DNA of 37,305 nucleotides from Chloroflexota bacterium. Its GTDB lineage: Bacteria > Chloroflexota > Dormibacteria > Dormibacterales > Dormibacteraceae. The notes below the pieces were generated by a model. The model made no database searches. It was given only the letters and a program-made list of their open reading frames with translations, and was not told the origin of the DNA. Position 1 is the stretch's first letter, and each line of letters starts with the position of its first letter. The stretch covers positions 1 to 37,305 of the forward strand of contig VBEK01000135.1 of NCBI GenBank assembly GCA_005889135.1, written 5' to 3'. Position numbers and translations under genes: made by a program. Shown in pieces: positions 23,469 to 31,804 of this stretch.

Positions 23469-24211
23469 CGCTTCCGGCGTCGACTCAACGCCTGCTGACG
23501 CTCGGGGCTCGACGCCGCGGTCGCGCGGAGCAGGTGCGCCCGCTGCAGGTCGCCCGCATCGACCGCGCGCGTCACGAGCAGGTTGAGGCTCGCCTTGGTG
23601 CCGCCGACCGCCGAACGCGGCGAGGTCGCGAGCTTCTCCGCGAGGGCCCGAACACGCGCGTCGAGCTGCGAGGCCTCGCATCGCTCGCTCAACAATCCCC
23701 ACGCGTCAGCCTCGCCGGAGTCGAGCTCGCGCCTCCCCAGCAGCAGGGACGACGCCCGCGCCAGCCCGCACATGAGCACGAGTCGGGCCACGAACTCATA
23801 CCGATAGACGACCCCCAACCCGACGGCCGGCACCGACATGCGCAGCGTCGGCGCGGCGACCCTGAGGTCGCAGGTGAGCGCAAGCTCGACGCCCGCGCCG
23901 TGGCAGTGGCCGGCCAGGCGCGCGATCACCGGGGCGGGACTGTCGCGGATCGCCGCCACCGCCTCGCCGATGAAGCGATCGGCCTCGAGGTCGTCGGCGG
24001 TCCCCGTCAGTCGCGACAGGTCGTAGCCCGCGCAGAACGCCTCGTCCCCGGCGCCGCGCAGGATGACCGCGCCCGCACGCCCAGCGTCGGCGCGCAGGGC
24101 CTCCGCCAGAGCGGACAGAAGCTCCGGGTCGACGGCGTTGCGGCGGTCGGGCCGGTTGATGGTCAGCGTGAGGACGTCGTGCTCGCCCCACTCGCGAAGC
24201 AGTGTCTCCAT
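23465..24211 (-). CDS. Crotonase-fold protein (enoyl-CoA hydratase/isomerase family), divergent active site
   Basis: The 248-residue protein has the crotonase core: TINRPDRRNAVD (17-28), oxyanion-hole segment RGAGDEAFCAGYDLS (52-66) and second oxyanion-hole segment ARLAGHCHGAGVELALTCDLRVA (97-119). The position of the first hydratase glutamate reads VPAVGLGV (Ala129), and the second is replaced by Ser/Leu near 154-157. A classical hydratase reaction is therefore unlikely; isomerase, thioesterase, decarboxylase or C-C hydrolase activities of the fold remain possible. It directly abuts the hydrolase gene (TAA then ATG) and overlaps the LLM gene by four bases. Confidence 0.85.
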   Translation of the reverse strand: METLLREWGEHDVLTLTINRPDRRNAVDPELLSALAEALRADAGRAGAVILRGAGDEAFCAGYDLSRLTGTADDLEADRFIGEAVAAIRDSPAPVIARLAGHCHGAGVELALTCDLRVAAPTLRMSVPAVGLGVVYRYEFVARLVLMCGLARASSLLLGRRELDSGEADAWGLLSERCEASQLDARVRALAEKLATSPRSAVGGTKASLNLLVTRAVDAGDLQRAHLLRATAASSPERQQALSRRRKR

Positions 24212-24994
24212 TTAGCTGAAGAACTTGTTGATCGCAGCTGCCAGCTCGCGCGGACGCTCTACCGGGATCGCGTGCCCGGCGCCCTTGAGGATCTCGATCC
24301 TGCTGCCCGGGATGCCGGACTGGATGATCTCCGCCGCCTTCGGCGGGCAGTGCCGGTCGAGGTCGGAGGCGACGATCAGCGCCGGCGCCTTGATCTGCCC
24401 GAGCTCGGGGTCGAGCGGCGCCTCGGAAAGCGCCGCCATGGCGGCGCAGGCGTTGCCGTAACCGCGCGGGTCGGCGGTCGACTGGCGGCGGATGAGCAGC
24501 CCCTCCTCAAGCTCGTTCGGCGCCTGGGCGTAGACCTCGGCGGTGTCTCGGTCCAGCGTCTCCCGCAGCCAGGAGTCCTCGTGCTCGACCATCGCCCGGC
24601 GCTCCCGGTACCAGCCCGCCGCCGAGCGGCCGACCCGGCTGGAGGTCGCCACCAGGACGAGCCGCTCGACACGCTCGGGATGGTCGATGCCCACCCGCAT
24701 CGCGATCGTGCCGCCCAGCGAGAACCCCGCGATGCGCGCACGCTCGACGTCGAGCGCGTCCAGCAGCGCCACCAGATCTTGCCCGAGCTGCCGCAAAGAC
24801 CCGTCGGGCTTGCCGAGCGTGGTCTGTCCGTGCCCGCGCAGGTCATAGAGAAGGACGCGATGCCGCAGCATCAGGTCCGGGACCGCGCGCCGCCAGGCGC
24901 GGTGGTCGTCGCCCAGCCCGTGGACCAGCACCAGGGGGTCGCCGCGCCCGGCCTCGAACCACGCCACGTCGACGTCGTCACACCGCGCGTGCAT
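24212..24994 (-). CDS. Alpha/beta hydrolase
   Basis: The 260-residue enzyme has the alpha/beta-hydrolase motifs: oxyanion HGLGDDHRAW (25-34), nucleophile elbow GFSLGG (Ser92), acid in VASDLDRHCPP (~Asp212-214) and catalytic His in GAGHAIPVERP (His241). It resembles 3-oxoadipate enol-lactonase and related carboxylic ester or C-C bond hydrolases. The 5' end overlaps the ligase gene by 17 bp, and the crotonase gene follows without a gap, so it belongs to the same operon. A role in opening a ring or lactone intermediate would fit but is inference. Confidence 0.88.
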   Translation of the reverse strand: MHARCDDVDVAWFEAGRGDPLVLVHGLGDDHRAWRRAVPDLMLRHRVLLYDLRGHGQTTLGKPDGSLRQLGQDLVALLDALDVERARIAGFSLGGTIAMRVGIDHPERVERLVLVATSSRVGRSAAGWYRERRAMVEHEDSWLRETLDRDTAEVYAQAPNELEEGLLIRRQSTADPRGYGNACAAMAALSEAPLDPELGQIKAPALIVASDLDRHCPPKAAEIIQSGIPGSRIEILKGAGHAIPVERPRELAAAINKFFS

Positions 24995-26384
24995 CGGCCA
25001 TCTCCCGCAGCGCGCTGCGGTTCACCTTGCCCGGTCCGGAGAGTGGAAGCTCGTCGACGGCGTGCACCGCCACTGGCCACTTGTAGTGCGCCAGGCCGCG
25101 CCGCCCGAGAAACGCGTCCAGCTCGTCCTTGCCGGCGTCGCCGACGATGAATGCGACCGGCACCTCGCCCAGCTCGGGGTGCGCCCGCCCGACGACGCAC
25201 GCGTCGCGCACCGACGGGTGAAGCCGCAGGACCGACTCGACCTCGTATGGATTGATGTTGGCGCCGCCGCGGATGATGATGTCCTTCACCCGGCCCACGA
25301 CGTGCAGATAGCCGTCGCCGTCGACGAACCCCAGGTCGCCCATGTGCGCCCACCCATCGGCGGCGCACGGGCCGAAGTCCTCGCCCCAGTAGCGCTGCTG
25401 TACGAGGTCGCCGCGCATGCAGACCTCGCCGACCTGCCCGGTGGCGACCGGCCCCCCGGCCGGGTCGAGGATCTTCCACTCGGCGATGTCGTGAGGCCGC
25501 CCGACGGTCGTCCACCTCTTGTCCTGGGGGTCTGCAGGCGTCGCCACCGCGAGCTGACCCGCGTCCATCGAGCCGTAGAAGCTCGAGATCGGGATCCCGG
25601 TCGTCGTCTCCCAGCGCTCCGCGATCTCGGGCGGGAGCGGCGCGCCTGCCACGGCGACGGCGCGCGCATCGGGCAGAGAGATGGAGTGGTGAAGCATCCG
25701 GATCACGTTCGTCGGCACGCCGACCAGAACGGTAGCCCTGGAGCGGCGCGCCACGTCGAGGCAGTGCTCGGGCGTCCAGTGCGGCTCGCGGAGCATCACG
25801 AGCGCCGCGCCGCGGCGCAGGCAGTAGAGGCACATGCCGCCGATGCCCTGCGTCAGCGGCGTCATCGGCAGCACGCGGTCGTCCTCGTTGATGCTGAGCC
25901 TGCCCGTGAACGCTTCGAAGGTGACCTGCTTCAGCCGCGCGGACAGCGACGCAAGCTTGGGCAGGCCGGTCGTGCCGGACGTCATCGCGATCTCGACTAT
26001 GCGATCCGGGTCGGCGCCGGCGCGAGGCGGCTCGTCCCCGGTCGAATCGAGCACCAGCTCCTCGTCGATCACGAGTCGGGCCCGCGTCTTCTCGATCGCC
26101 TGCCGCATCTCGTGCTCGCCGAGGCCAAGCGGGAGCGGAAGGATCACGGCGCCGATGTCGGGAAGCGCAAGCTCCAGCGCCACGTAGTGCCACACGTTCG
26201 GCAGCCGCACTCCGACCACGTCCCCCGGCCTGACCCCTCGCGCCGCCAGCCCACGCCGATATGCCCGCACCCCCGTGAGCAGCTCGTCGAAGGAGATGTC
26301 GCGCCTGTCCCACACCGCGGAAGCTTGTGGCCGCCGGCCGGCGTTCGCCTCGAGGTAGCTGACGGGGCGGTACGGCTCAGGCAC
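24978..26384 (-). CDS. AMP-dependent acyl-CoA ligase
   Basis: The 468-residue protein is an ANL-superfamily adenylating enzyme. Its phosphate loop is MTSGTTGLPK (134-143), a variant A5 motif is FYGSMDAG, the hinge is GRVKDIIIRGGANINPYEVE (~384-403), and the catalytic Lys453 is in LSGPGKVNRSAL. It is shorter than the usual 500-550 residues, mainly in the N-terminal region. It activates a carboxylic acid with ATP and CoA. The GTG start at 26384 overlaps the end of the CoxL-like gene by 8 bp. The acid is unknown; an aromatic or heterocyclic acid is plausible because a molybdenum hydroxylase is the first gene of the operon. Confidence 0.9.
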   Translation of the reverse strand: MPEPYRPVSYLEANAGRRPQASAVWDRRDISFDELLTGVRAYRRGLAARGVRPGDVVGVRLPNVWHYVALELALPDIGAVILPLPLGLGEHEMRQAIEKTRARLVIDEELVLDSTGDEPPRAGADPDRIVEIAMTSGTTGLPKLASLSARLKQVTFEAFTGRLSINEDDRVLPMTPLTQGIGGMCLYCLRRGAALVMLREPHWTPEHCLDVARRSRATVLVGVPTNVIRMLHHSISLPDARAVAVAGAPLPPEIAERWETTTGIPISSFYGSMDAGQLAVATPADPQDKRWTTVGRPHDIAEWKILDPAGGPVATGQVGEVCMRGDLVQQRYWGEDFGPCAADGWAHMGDLGFVDGDGYLHVVGRVKDIIIRGGANINPYEVESVLRLHPSVRDACVVGRAHPELGEVPVAFIVGDAGKDELDAFLGRRGLAHYKWPVAVHAVDELPLSGPGKVNRSALREMADARAV

Positions 26385-28494
26385 GGTGCAGCCGCTCGGG
26401 GGTGAGGGGGAGGGCCAGGTCGGAAAGGGAAAGCGCGTCGGCGACGGCGTTGGCGATCGCGGCGGTGGAGCCGATGGTGCCGCCTTCGCCGGCGCCCTTG
26501 GTGCCGAGCTCGTGCACGGTCGACGGCGTGCTCAGATGCACGATCTCGACCGAGGGCGCCTCGCCTGCGCTCGGCACGAGGTAGTCGATGAACGTCGAGG
26601 TGAGCAGCTGCCCGTCGGCGCCGTACACGACCTCCTCCAGCAGCGCGGCCGCCGCGCCCTGGGCCACTCCACCTACGACCTGGCCCGCGACGACCATCGG
26701 GTTGATGAGCACGCCGCAGTCCTCGGCGACCACGTAGCGCAGGACCTGGGCGGCGCCGGTCTCGCGGTCGACCTCGACCAGGCACGCGTGCGTGGCGTAC
26801 GGGTGCGCCGCCTGGGCGGCGTCGTAGGTCACCGTGACGTCCAGCTCTCCGTTCTCGGCCTGGAGCTCCTTCAACAACGTGGCGGCACGGAAGACGCCGG
26901 TGGCCGCCGTCACGGAGCCGCGACTCATGAACGAACCGGTTCCGGGGCCCACGGCCGCGGTGTCGGTCTGCTCCACGACGATGGCGTCCGGCTCCACGCC
27001 CAGGGCCTGGGCCGCGACCTGCGCCAGCGTCGTGTGTGTGCCCTGGCCCATGGCCGGACAGCTGGTCTGCACGTGCACCTGACCGTCGCCCGCCACCCAG
27101 ACGCGGGCCGTGTCGACGCCGGGGATGTCGTCCATGCCCCGGCCCTGGAATGTCGAAGAGCCGGCGCCCGTGTACTCGACGTAAGAAGCCACGCCGACGC
27201 CAGCGAGCCTGCCCTCGGCTCGCGCGCGGTCTCGCTGAGCGCGAAGCTCCGCATGGTCGATGGCGGATAGCGCGGCGGCGTAGTCCCCGTTCTCGTATGG
27301 ATGACCGGTGACCGAGCGGTAGGGCATCTGCTCGCGCCGGATGAAGTTGATGCGCCTGACCTCCAGCGGGTCGAGCCCCAGCCGTGCGGCGACGAGGTCC
27401 ATCAGGCGCTCGTGCGCGAGCACCGCGGTCACCATGCCGACACCCCGGTACGGGCCCTCGGGCGACTTGTTCGTCGCCACGGCGTAGGTCGTGTACTCGT
27501 AGTCGCGGATGTCATACGGCCCGGTCATGAGTCCTGCCGTGCCCAGGGGATCCAGCAGCGGTCCGAAAGGCCTGATGCCGTACGCGCCGATGCTCGACCA
27601 CACCGTGGCACGCAGCCCGAGCACTCGGCCGTCCTTGCGCACCGCGGCGGAGAACCGCACACGCTGGTCGCGGGCGTGGCTCGCGGCCTGCATGTGCTCG
27701 GAGCGCGTCTCCGTCCACTTGACCGCCTTGCCCAGTCGCCGCGCGATCCACGCGAGCAGGACCTCCTCGGGGTAGACCTGGGCTTTGACGCCGAAGGCGC
27801 CGCCGACGTCGGTCGCGATGACGCGCACCAACCGGCGATCGAGGTCGAGGCACTCGGCGACCGCGTCGGCGACGAGGTGGGGGACCTGGGTCGACGTCCA
27901 CACGGTCACGCCGTGGCCGTCAGGCTGAGCGAGCACGCCGCGCGGCTCGATGGGCGCCGCGGCGACGCGGGGATGCGTCACCTCGCCCTCGACGACAAGG
28001 TCGGCGCCGTGAAACGCCGCGTCCAGGTCGCCGTATGAGCGATGGCCGGCGAAGTACAGGTTCCCGTGCACGTCGCCGTGCACCAGCGGCGCGCCTTCCG
28101 CCAGCGCGTCTTCGAACGTGATGACCGCCGGCAGCGGCTCGATGTCCGGCGAGACACCCTGCGCCGCGTCGGCCGCCTCATACCTGGTCGGGGCGACGAC
28201 GGCGGCCATCATCTCGCCCACGAAGCGGACGCGGTCGCGGGCGAGGATGGGCCGCGGCGGCGAGACGGCGCCGGGCGTGGTCAGGTGGACCGCCAGCGGC
28301 CGGCACGAGCCCTCGAGGTCCGCGGCCACGATGCCGCCCTCGACTGCCCGGATTCGCCCACTCGCCACCGGGCTGCGCACGAAGGCGACGTGCATGCAGC
28401 CCTCGGGCCGCAGGTCGTCGACGAACTGTCCCTCACCCCTCAACAGCCGAGGGTCCTCGAGCCGCCTGAGGCTCCGGCCAATCGCCCCTGACAT
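26377..28494 (-). CDS. CoxL-like molybdenum hydroxylase large subunit without adjacent partner subunits
   Basis: The 705-residue protein belongs to the xanthine oxidase/CO dehydrogenase large-subunit family. It begins IGRSLRRLEDPRLLRGEGQFVDDL (5-28), as in CoxL-type proteins. It carries the molybdopterin motif TDVGGAFGVK (~228-237), an active-site loop GPYRGVGM (347-354, like form II AYRGAGR and not form I AYxCSFR), and the catalytic Glu670 in GTKGAGEGG. It is somewhat short (relatives ~750-800). No FAD or Fe-S subunit gene is in its operon; the nearest are those of the divergent purine operon. It heads five overlapping genes and has a GGAG site 11 bases before the ATG. CO oxidation is unlikely; hydroxylation of an aldehyde or N-heterocycle is likely. 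Confidence 0.85.
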   Translation of the reverse strand: MSGAIGRSLRRLEDPRLLRGEGQFVDDLRPEGCMHVAFVRSPVASGRIRAVEGGIVAADLEGSCRPLAVHLTTPGAVSPPRPILARDRVRFVGEMMAAVVAPTRYEAADAAQGVSPDIEPLPAVITFEDALAEGAPLVHGDVHGNLYFAGHRSYGDLDAAFHGADLVVEGEVTHPRVAAAPIEPRGVLAQPDGHGVTVWTSTQVPHLVADAVAECLDLDRRLVRVIATDVGGAFGVKAQVYPEEVLLAWIARRLGKAVKWTETRSEHMQAASHARDQRVRFSAAVRKDGRVLGLRATVWSSIGAYGIRPFGPLLDPLGTAGLMTGPYDIRDYEYTTYAVATNKSPEGPYRGVGMVTAVLAHERLMDLVAARLGLDPLEVRRINFIRREQMPYRSVTGHPYENGDYAAALSAIDHAELRAQRDRARAEGRLAGVGVASYVEYTGAGSSTFQGRGMDDIPGVDTARVWVAGDGQVHVQTSCPAMGQGTHTTLAQVAAQALGVEPDAIVVEQTDTAAVGPGTGSFMSRGSVTAATGVFRAATLLKELQAENGELDVTVTYDAAQAAHPYATHACLVEVDRETGAAQVLRYVVAEDCGVLINPMVVAGQVVGGVAQGAAAALLEEVVYGADGQLLTSTFIDYLVPSAGEAPSVEIVHLSTPSTVHELGTKGAGEGGTIGSTAAIANAVADALSLSDLALPLTPERLHRA

Positions 28495-28527
28495 GTCGCT
28501 AAAGTCTCCGTCATCGACGCACACTGG
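28495..28527. promoter_or_regulatory. 33-bp divergent start region of two catabolic operons
   Basis: Only 33 bp separate the ATG of the leftward CoxL-like operon from the ATG of the rightward purine operon. A GGAG ribosome site serves the leftward gene; none is seen for the rightward one, which may be leaderless or start differently. Promoter elements must overlap each other or lie within the opposite coding region, so the two operons may be co-regulated. Confidence 0.5.
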
Positions 28528-30198
28528 ATGGCGGTCGCGCGAGGTGACGAGCCGGCCGACCTCGTGCTGTCCGGCGGCCACGTTCTCTCGGTCTTCACCA
28601 AGGAGTGGCTGGACGTGGACGTCGCCGTCAAGGACGGCCACGTCGTCGGACTCGGCCGCTACGAGGGACGCGAGAAGCTCGACGTCAATGGCACGTACCT
28701 GGTTCCGGGCTTCATCGACGCCCACATGCACATCGAGTCCTCCAAGCTGATGGTCGACGAGTTCGCGCGCGCCGTCCTCGCCCACGGCACGACCGCCGTC
28801 GTCGCCGACCCGCACGAGATCGCCAACGTGCTCGGCACCGACGGCATCCACTGGCTGCTCGACTGCTGCGAAGACCTGCCGCTCGACGTCTTCGTCATGG
28901 CTTCGTCGTGCGTGCCGGCTTCACGCTTTGAGTCGCCGCGCCGCCCCTTCACCACCGGCGACATCGAGAGTCTTCTTCGCCGCAGCCGCACGATCGGGAT
29001 CGCCGAGATGATGAACTTCCCCGGCGTCATCGCCGGCTCGCCCTCCGAGCTGGCCAAGCTCGAGACCGGCCTGACCGACCACGTCGACGGCCACGCCCCG
29101 GGTGTGCGCGGCCCGGCCCTCAATGCGTACATCTCGGCCGGCATCAGCACCGACCACGAGGCTTTCACTCTCGAGGAGGCGTTGGAGAAGCGCCGCCTGG
29201 GGATGTGGGTGCTGCTGCGCGAGGCCTCGATCGCGCGCAACCTTCGCGACCTGCTGCCGCTCGTCAAGAAGCACGGCACCGAGCGCTGCGCCTTCTGCAC
29301 CGACGACCGCGAGCCGGACTTCATCGTCGAGCACGGCCACATCAACCAGATGGTCCGCGTCGCGGTGGAGGAGGGCATCAGCCCCGAGGACGCGGTCGTC
29401 ATGGCGACGATCAACGCGGCGACCTGCCACCGCCTGTGGCGGCTGGGCGCCATCGCGCCCGGCTACCAGGCGGACATCCTGGTCCTCGAGGACCTGAAGA
29501 CTTTCCGGCCTCGCTCGGTGTTGAAGCGGGGCGCGGCGCCGAAGTTCGTGAAGCTCGAGGCGCCCGAGTGGGTGCGGCAGACGGTCAGCCTCGCACCCGT
29601 CGACGCGAGCTCGTTCCACGTCCCCAGCGGCCCGAAGAACATCCGCGTGATGCGGGTCATCCCCGCCCAGCTCATCACCGGCGTCGAGACCGTGGAGCCG
29701 AAGATCGAAGGGAGCTGCGTCGTGGCCGACCCCGCCCGCGACCTGGTCAAGATCGCGGTCGTCGAGCGCCACCACGCCAGCGGCCGCATCGGCCTCGGCT
29801 TCGCCACCAACGTCGGCCTGAAGCGAGGCGCGTTCGCGTCGACGGTGGCGCACGACGCGCACAACATCGTCGTCCTCGGCGTCGACGACGCCGATATGGC
29901 CGCCTGCGTCACGCGCCTCGCGGAGATAGGCGGCGGCATCGTCATCGCCGAAGGCGGGCGGGCCGTCGAGGAGCTCCCGCTGCCCATCGCCGGCCTGATG
30001 AGCGACCGCCCGCTGGCCGAGGTCGACCAGCGCCTGCGCTCGATGGAGAGGCGCCTGAACGCCATGGGCGTGACCATGGCCGCCCCCTTCATGACCCTGA
30101 GCTTCCTCGCCCTCTCGGTGATCCCCGAGCTGAAGATCACAGATCGAGGGCTCGTCGATGTGGGCCGTTTCGAGCTGGTGCCGCTGGGGATTGAGTGA
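28528..30198 (+). CDS. ade: Adenine deaminase
   Basis: The 556-residue amidohydrolase converts adenine to hypoxanthine and ammonia. The metal site motif is GFIDAHMHIESSKL (61-74), followed by VVADPHEIANVLG (91-103) and the adenine deaminase-specific stretches IAEMMNFPGVI (~157-167), STDHEAFTLEEALEK (~211-225) and FCTDDREPD (~256-264). The C-terminal adenine deaminase domain is complete (GFATNVGLKRGAFASTVAHDAHNIVVLG). The length is typical. It is the first gene of the purine operon, and its stop overlaps the OHCU decarboxylase start. The ATG at 28528 has no obvious ribosome site. Confidence 0.95.
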   Translation: MAVARGDEPADLVLSGGHVLSVFTKEWLDVDVAVKDGHVVGLGRYEGREKLDVNGTYLVPGFIDAHMHIESSKLMVDEFARAVLAHGTTAVVADPHEIANVLGTDGIHWLLDCCEDLPLDVFVMASSCVPASRFESPRRPFTTGDIESLLRRSRTIGIAEMMNFPGVIAGSPSELAKLETGLTDHVDGHAPGVRGPALNAYISAGISTDHEAFTLEEALEKRRLGMWVLLREASIARNLRDLLPLVKKHGTERCAFCTDDREPDFIVEHGHINQMVRVAVEEGISPEDAVVMATINAATCHRLWRLGAIAPGYQADILVLEDLKTFRPRSVLKRGAAPKFVKLEAPEWVRQTVSLAPVDASSFHVPSGPKNIRVMRVIPAQLITGVETVEPKIEGSCVVADPARDLVKIAVVERHHASGRIGLGFATNVGLKRGAFASTVAHDAHNIVVLGVDDADMAACVTRLAEIGGGIVIAEGGRAVEELPLPIAGLMSDRPLAEVDQRLRSMERRLNAMGVTMAAPFMTLSFLALSVIPELKITDRGLVDVGRFELVPLGIE

Positions 30199-30625
30199 CG
30201 ACCTCGAGGCGCGGCTATACAAGTGTCTTGCGAACCGGCGGTGGGCCCGCGAGGTCGCAGCACGCGGGTTCGAGGCGGCCGACCACGCCATGGACGCCCT
30301 GACCGACGAGGAATGGCTCGAGGCGATGAAGGCCCACCCGCGCATCGGCGACCGGGGTGGCGACGCCCCCGCGAGCTCGGACCGGGAGCAGGAGCGCGCC
30401 ATGCAGGCTTCGGCCCCGACGCTGTCCGAGCTGGCCGCCGAAAATCGACGGTATGAGCAGAAGTTCGGCCACGTCTTTCTCATCTATGCGAGCGGCCGGA
30501 GCGCCGAGGAGATCCTGGGCGAGCTGCGACGGCGAATGAGCAACGACCCCGTGGCCGAGCTCCAGGAGGCCAAGCGCGAGCTGCGGAAGATCGCCCTGCT
30601 CCGCCTCGCGAAACTGAAGTCGTGA
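30191..30625 (+). CDS. uraD: OHCU decarboxylase (2-oxo-4-hydroxy-4-carboxy-5-ureidoimidazoline decarboxylase)
   Basis: The 144-residue enzyme converts OHCU to S-allantoin, the last step of urate breakdown. The active-site His49 lies in KAHPRIGD (47-54). The conserved ENRRYEQKFGHVFLIYASGRSAEEIL stretch (84-109) and the C-terminal NDPVAELQEAKRELRKIALLRL complete the family pattern. The TTG at 30191 overlaps the adenine deaminase stop by 8 bp and gives the expected N-terminus (LYKCLANRRWA); an ATG at 30158 would add eleven residues that are out of the family pattern. The next gene overlaps by four bases. Confidence 0.9.
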   Translation: MSDDLEARLYKCLANRRWAREVAARGFEAADHAMDALTDEEWLEAMKAHPRIGDRGGDAPASSDREQERAMQASAPTLSELAAENRRYEQKFGHVFLIYASGRSAEEILGELRRRMSNDPVAELQEAKRELRKIALLRLAKLKS

Positions 30626-30951
30626 GCATCTCCACCCATGTGCTCGACACCATGCGCGGCACGCCCGCCGCCGGCCTGGCGGTGAGGCTGCACCGCCGCG
30701 AGCCCGACGGCGACTGGAAGGAAGTGGCCGAGGCGACGACCGACGCGGACGGGCGCGTGCGCTCGCTGTCCGACGGGGACCTGGATCCCTCCGAGTACCG
30801 CCTCGAGTTCGACACGAGGCCCTACTTCGAGCGCTCGGGCCTCGGCGTCTTCTATCCCGCCGTGACCGTCGTCTTCACGTTCGAGGGCGGCCACCTCCAC
30901 GTCCCCCTGCTGCTCAGCCCATTCGGATACACCACGTACAGAGGCACTTGA
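30622..30951 (+). CDS. uraH: 5-hydroxyisourate hydrolase (transthyretin-like)
   Basis: The 109-residue protein hydrolyses 5-hydroxyisourate to OHCU. It has the N-terminal signature STHVLDTMRGTPAAGLAVRL (4-23) and ends in YRGT (106-109), one residue away from the usual YRGS. The length is typical of the family. The GTG start overlaps the preceding stop (GTGA), and the urate oxidase starts in its own stop codon (TTGA). It is encoded directly between the enzymes that use its product and make its substrate. Confidence 0.95.
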   Translation: MSISTHVLDTMRGTPAAGLAVRLHRREPDGDWKEVAEATTDADGRVRSLSDGDLDPSEYRLEFDTRPYFERSGLGVFYPAVTVVFTFEGGHLHVPLLLSPFGYTTYRGT

Positions 30952-31802
30952 GCAAGATCGTCCTCGGCGACAACCAGTACGGGAAGTCGGAGACGCACGT
31001 CGTCCGCGTCACCAGGCAAGGCGCGCGGCATGAGATCAAGGACCTCAACGTGAGCGTGGCCCTCGCCGGCGACTTCTCCGACACACACCTCACCGGCGAT
31101 AACAGCAAGGTCCTGCCGACCGATACGCAGAAGAACACCGTCTTCGCCTTCGCCCACGACGGGGTCGGCGAGATCGAGGATTTCGCCATCCGCCTGGCGA
31201 GGCATTTCGTGAGCGAGTTCGCGCCCGTCTATCGCGCGCGCGTCCACGTAGAGGAGTTCGGCTGGCAGCGGATCCACGACCACGCTTTCGTCCGCGCGGG
31301 CACCGAGAAGCGCCTCGCCATGGTCACGTGCTCCGACGACGGCACCTGGGTGGTCGCCGGCGTCTCCGACCTCGTGGTCCTCAAGTCGACAGGCTCCGAG
31401 TTCCACGGCTACATCAAGGACCGGTACACGACCCTGCCCGAGACACACGACCGGATCATGGCCACCTCGCTCACCGCCCGGTGGCGCTTCCACGACGCGC
31501 AGGCAGACTGGGCGAGGTCGTACGCGGAGGTCCGCCGCCTGCTCCTCGACACGTTCGCGGCAAAGCACAGCCTGTCCCTGCAGCAGACGCTCTACGCGAT
31601 GGGCGCGGCGGTCCTCGAGGCGCGGCCCGAGGTGGTGGAGGTCAGGATCTCGATGCCGAACAAGCACCACTTCGTGGTCGACCTCTCGCCGTTCGGCTTG
31701 GAGAACCCCAACGAGGTCTTCTACGCGTCGGACCGCCCGTACGGCCAGATCGAGGGTGCGGTGTCGCGCGAAGACGCTCCCGACGCCGGCCTGGCCTGGT
31801 AG
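30948..31802 (+). CDS. uox: Urate oxidase (uricase)
   Basis: The 284-residue cofactor-free enzyme oxidises urate with O2 to 5-hydroxyisourate and H2O2. Key motifs are YGKSE with the catalytic Lys (~13), PTDTQKNTV with the catalytic Thr (T58), FHGYIKDRYTTLPET (~153-167) and SMPNKHHF with the third triad residue. Length and order match uricases. The start is a TTG at 30948 that overlaps the HIU hydrolase stop (TTGA). The xanthine dehydrogenase FAD subunit follows after 2 bp. Confidence 0.95.
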   Translation: MSKIVLGDNQYGKSETHVVRVTRQGARHEIKDLNVSVALAGDFSDTHLTGDNSKVLPTDTQKNTVFAFAHDGVGEIEDFAIRLARHFVSEFAPVYRARVHVEEFGWQRIHDHAFVRAGTEKRLAMVTCSDDGTWVVAGVSDLVVLKSTGSEFHGYIKDRYTTLPETHDRIMATSLTARWRFHDAQADWARSYAEVRRLLLDTFAAKHSLSLQQTLYAMGAAVLEARPEVVEVRISMPNKHHFVVDLSPFGLENPNEVFYASDRPYGQIEGAVSREDAPDAGLAW

Positions 31803-31804
31803 CG

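Noticed and set aside
26377-28494. Carbon monoxide dehydrogenase (form I CoxL)
   Set aside because: The form I active-site loop AYxCSFR is absent; the loop reads PYRGVGM and no coxM, coxS or coxD-G genes are adjacent on the same strand.
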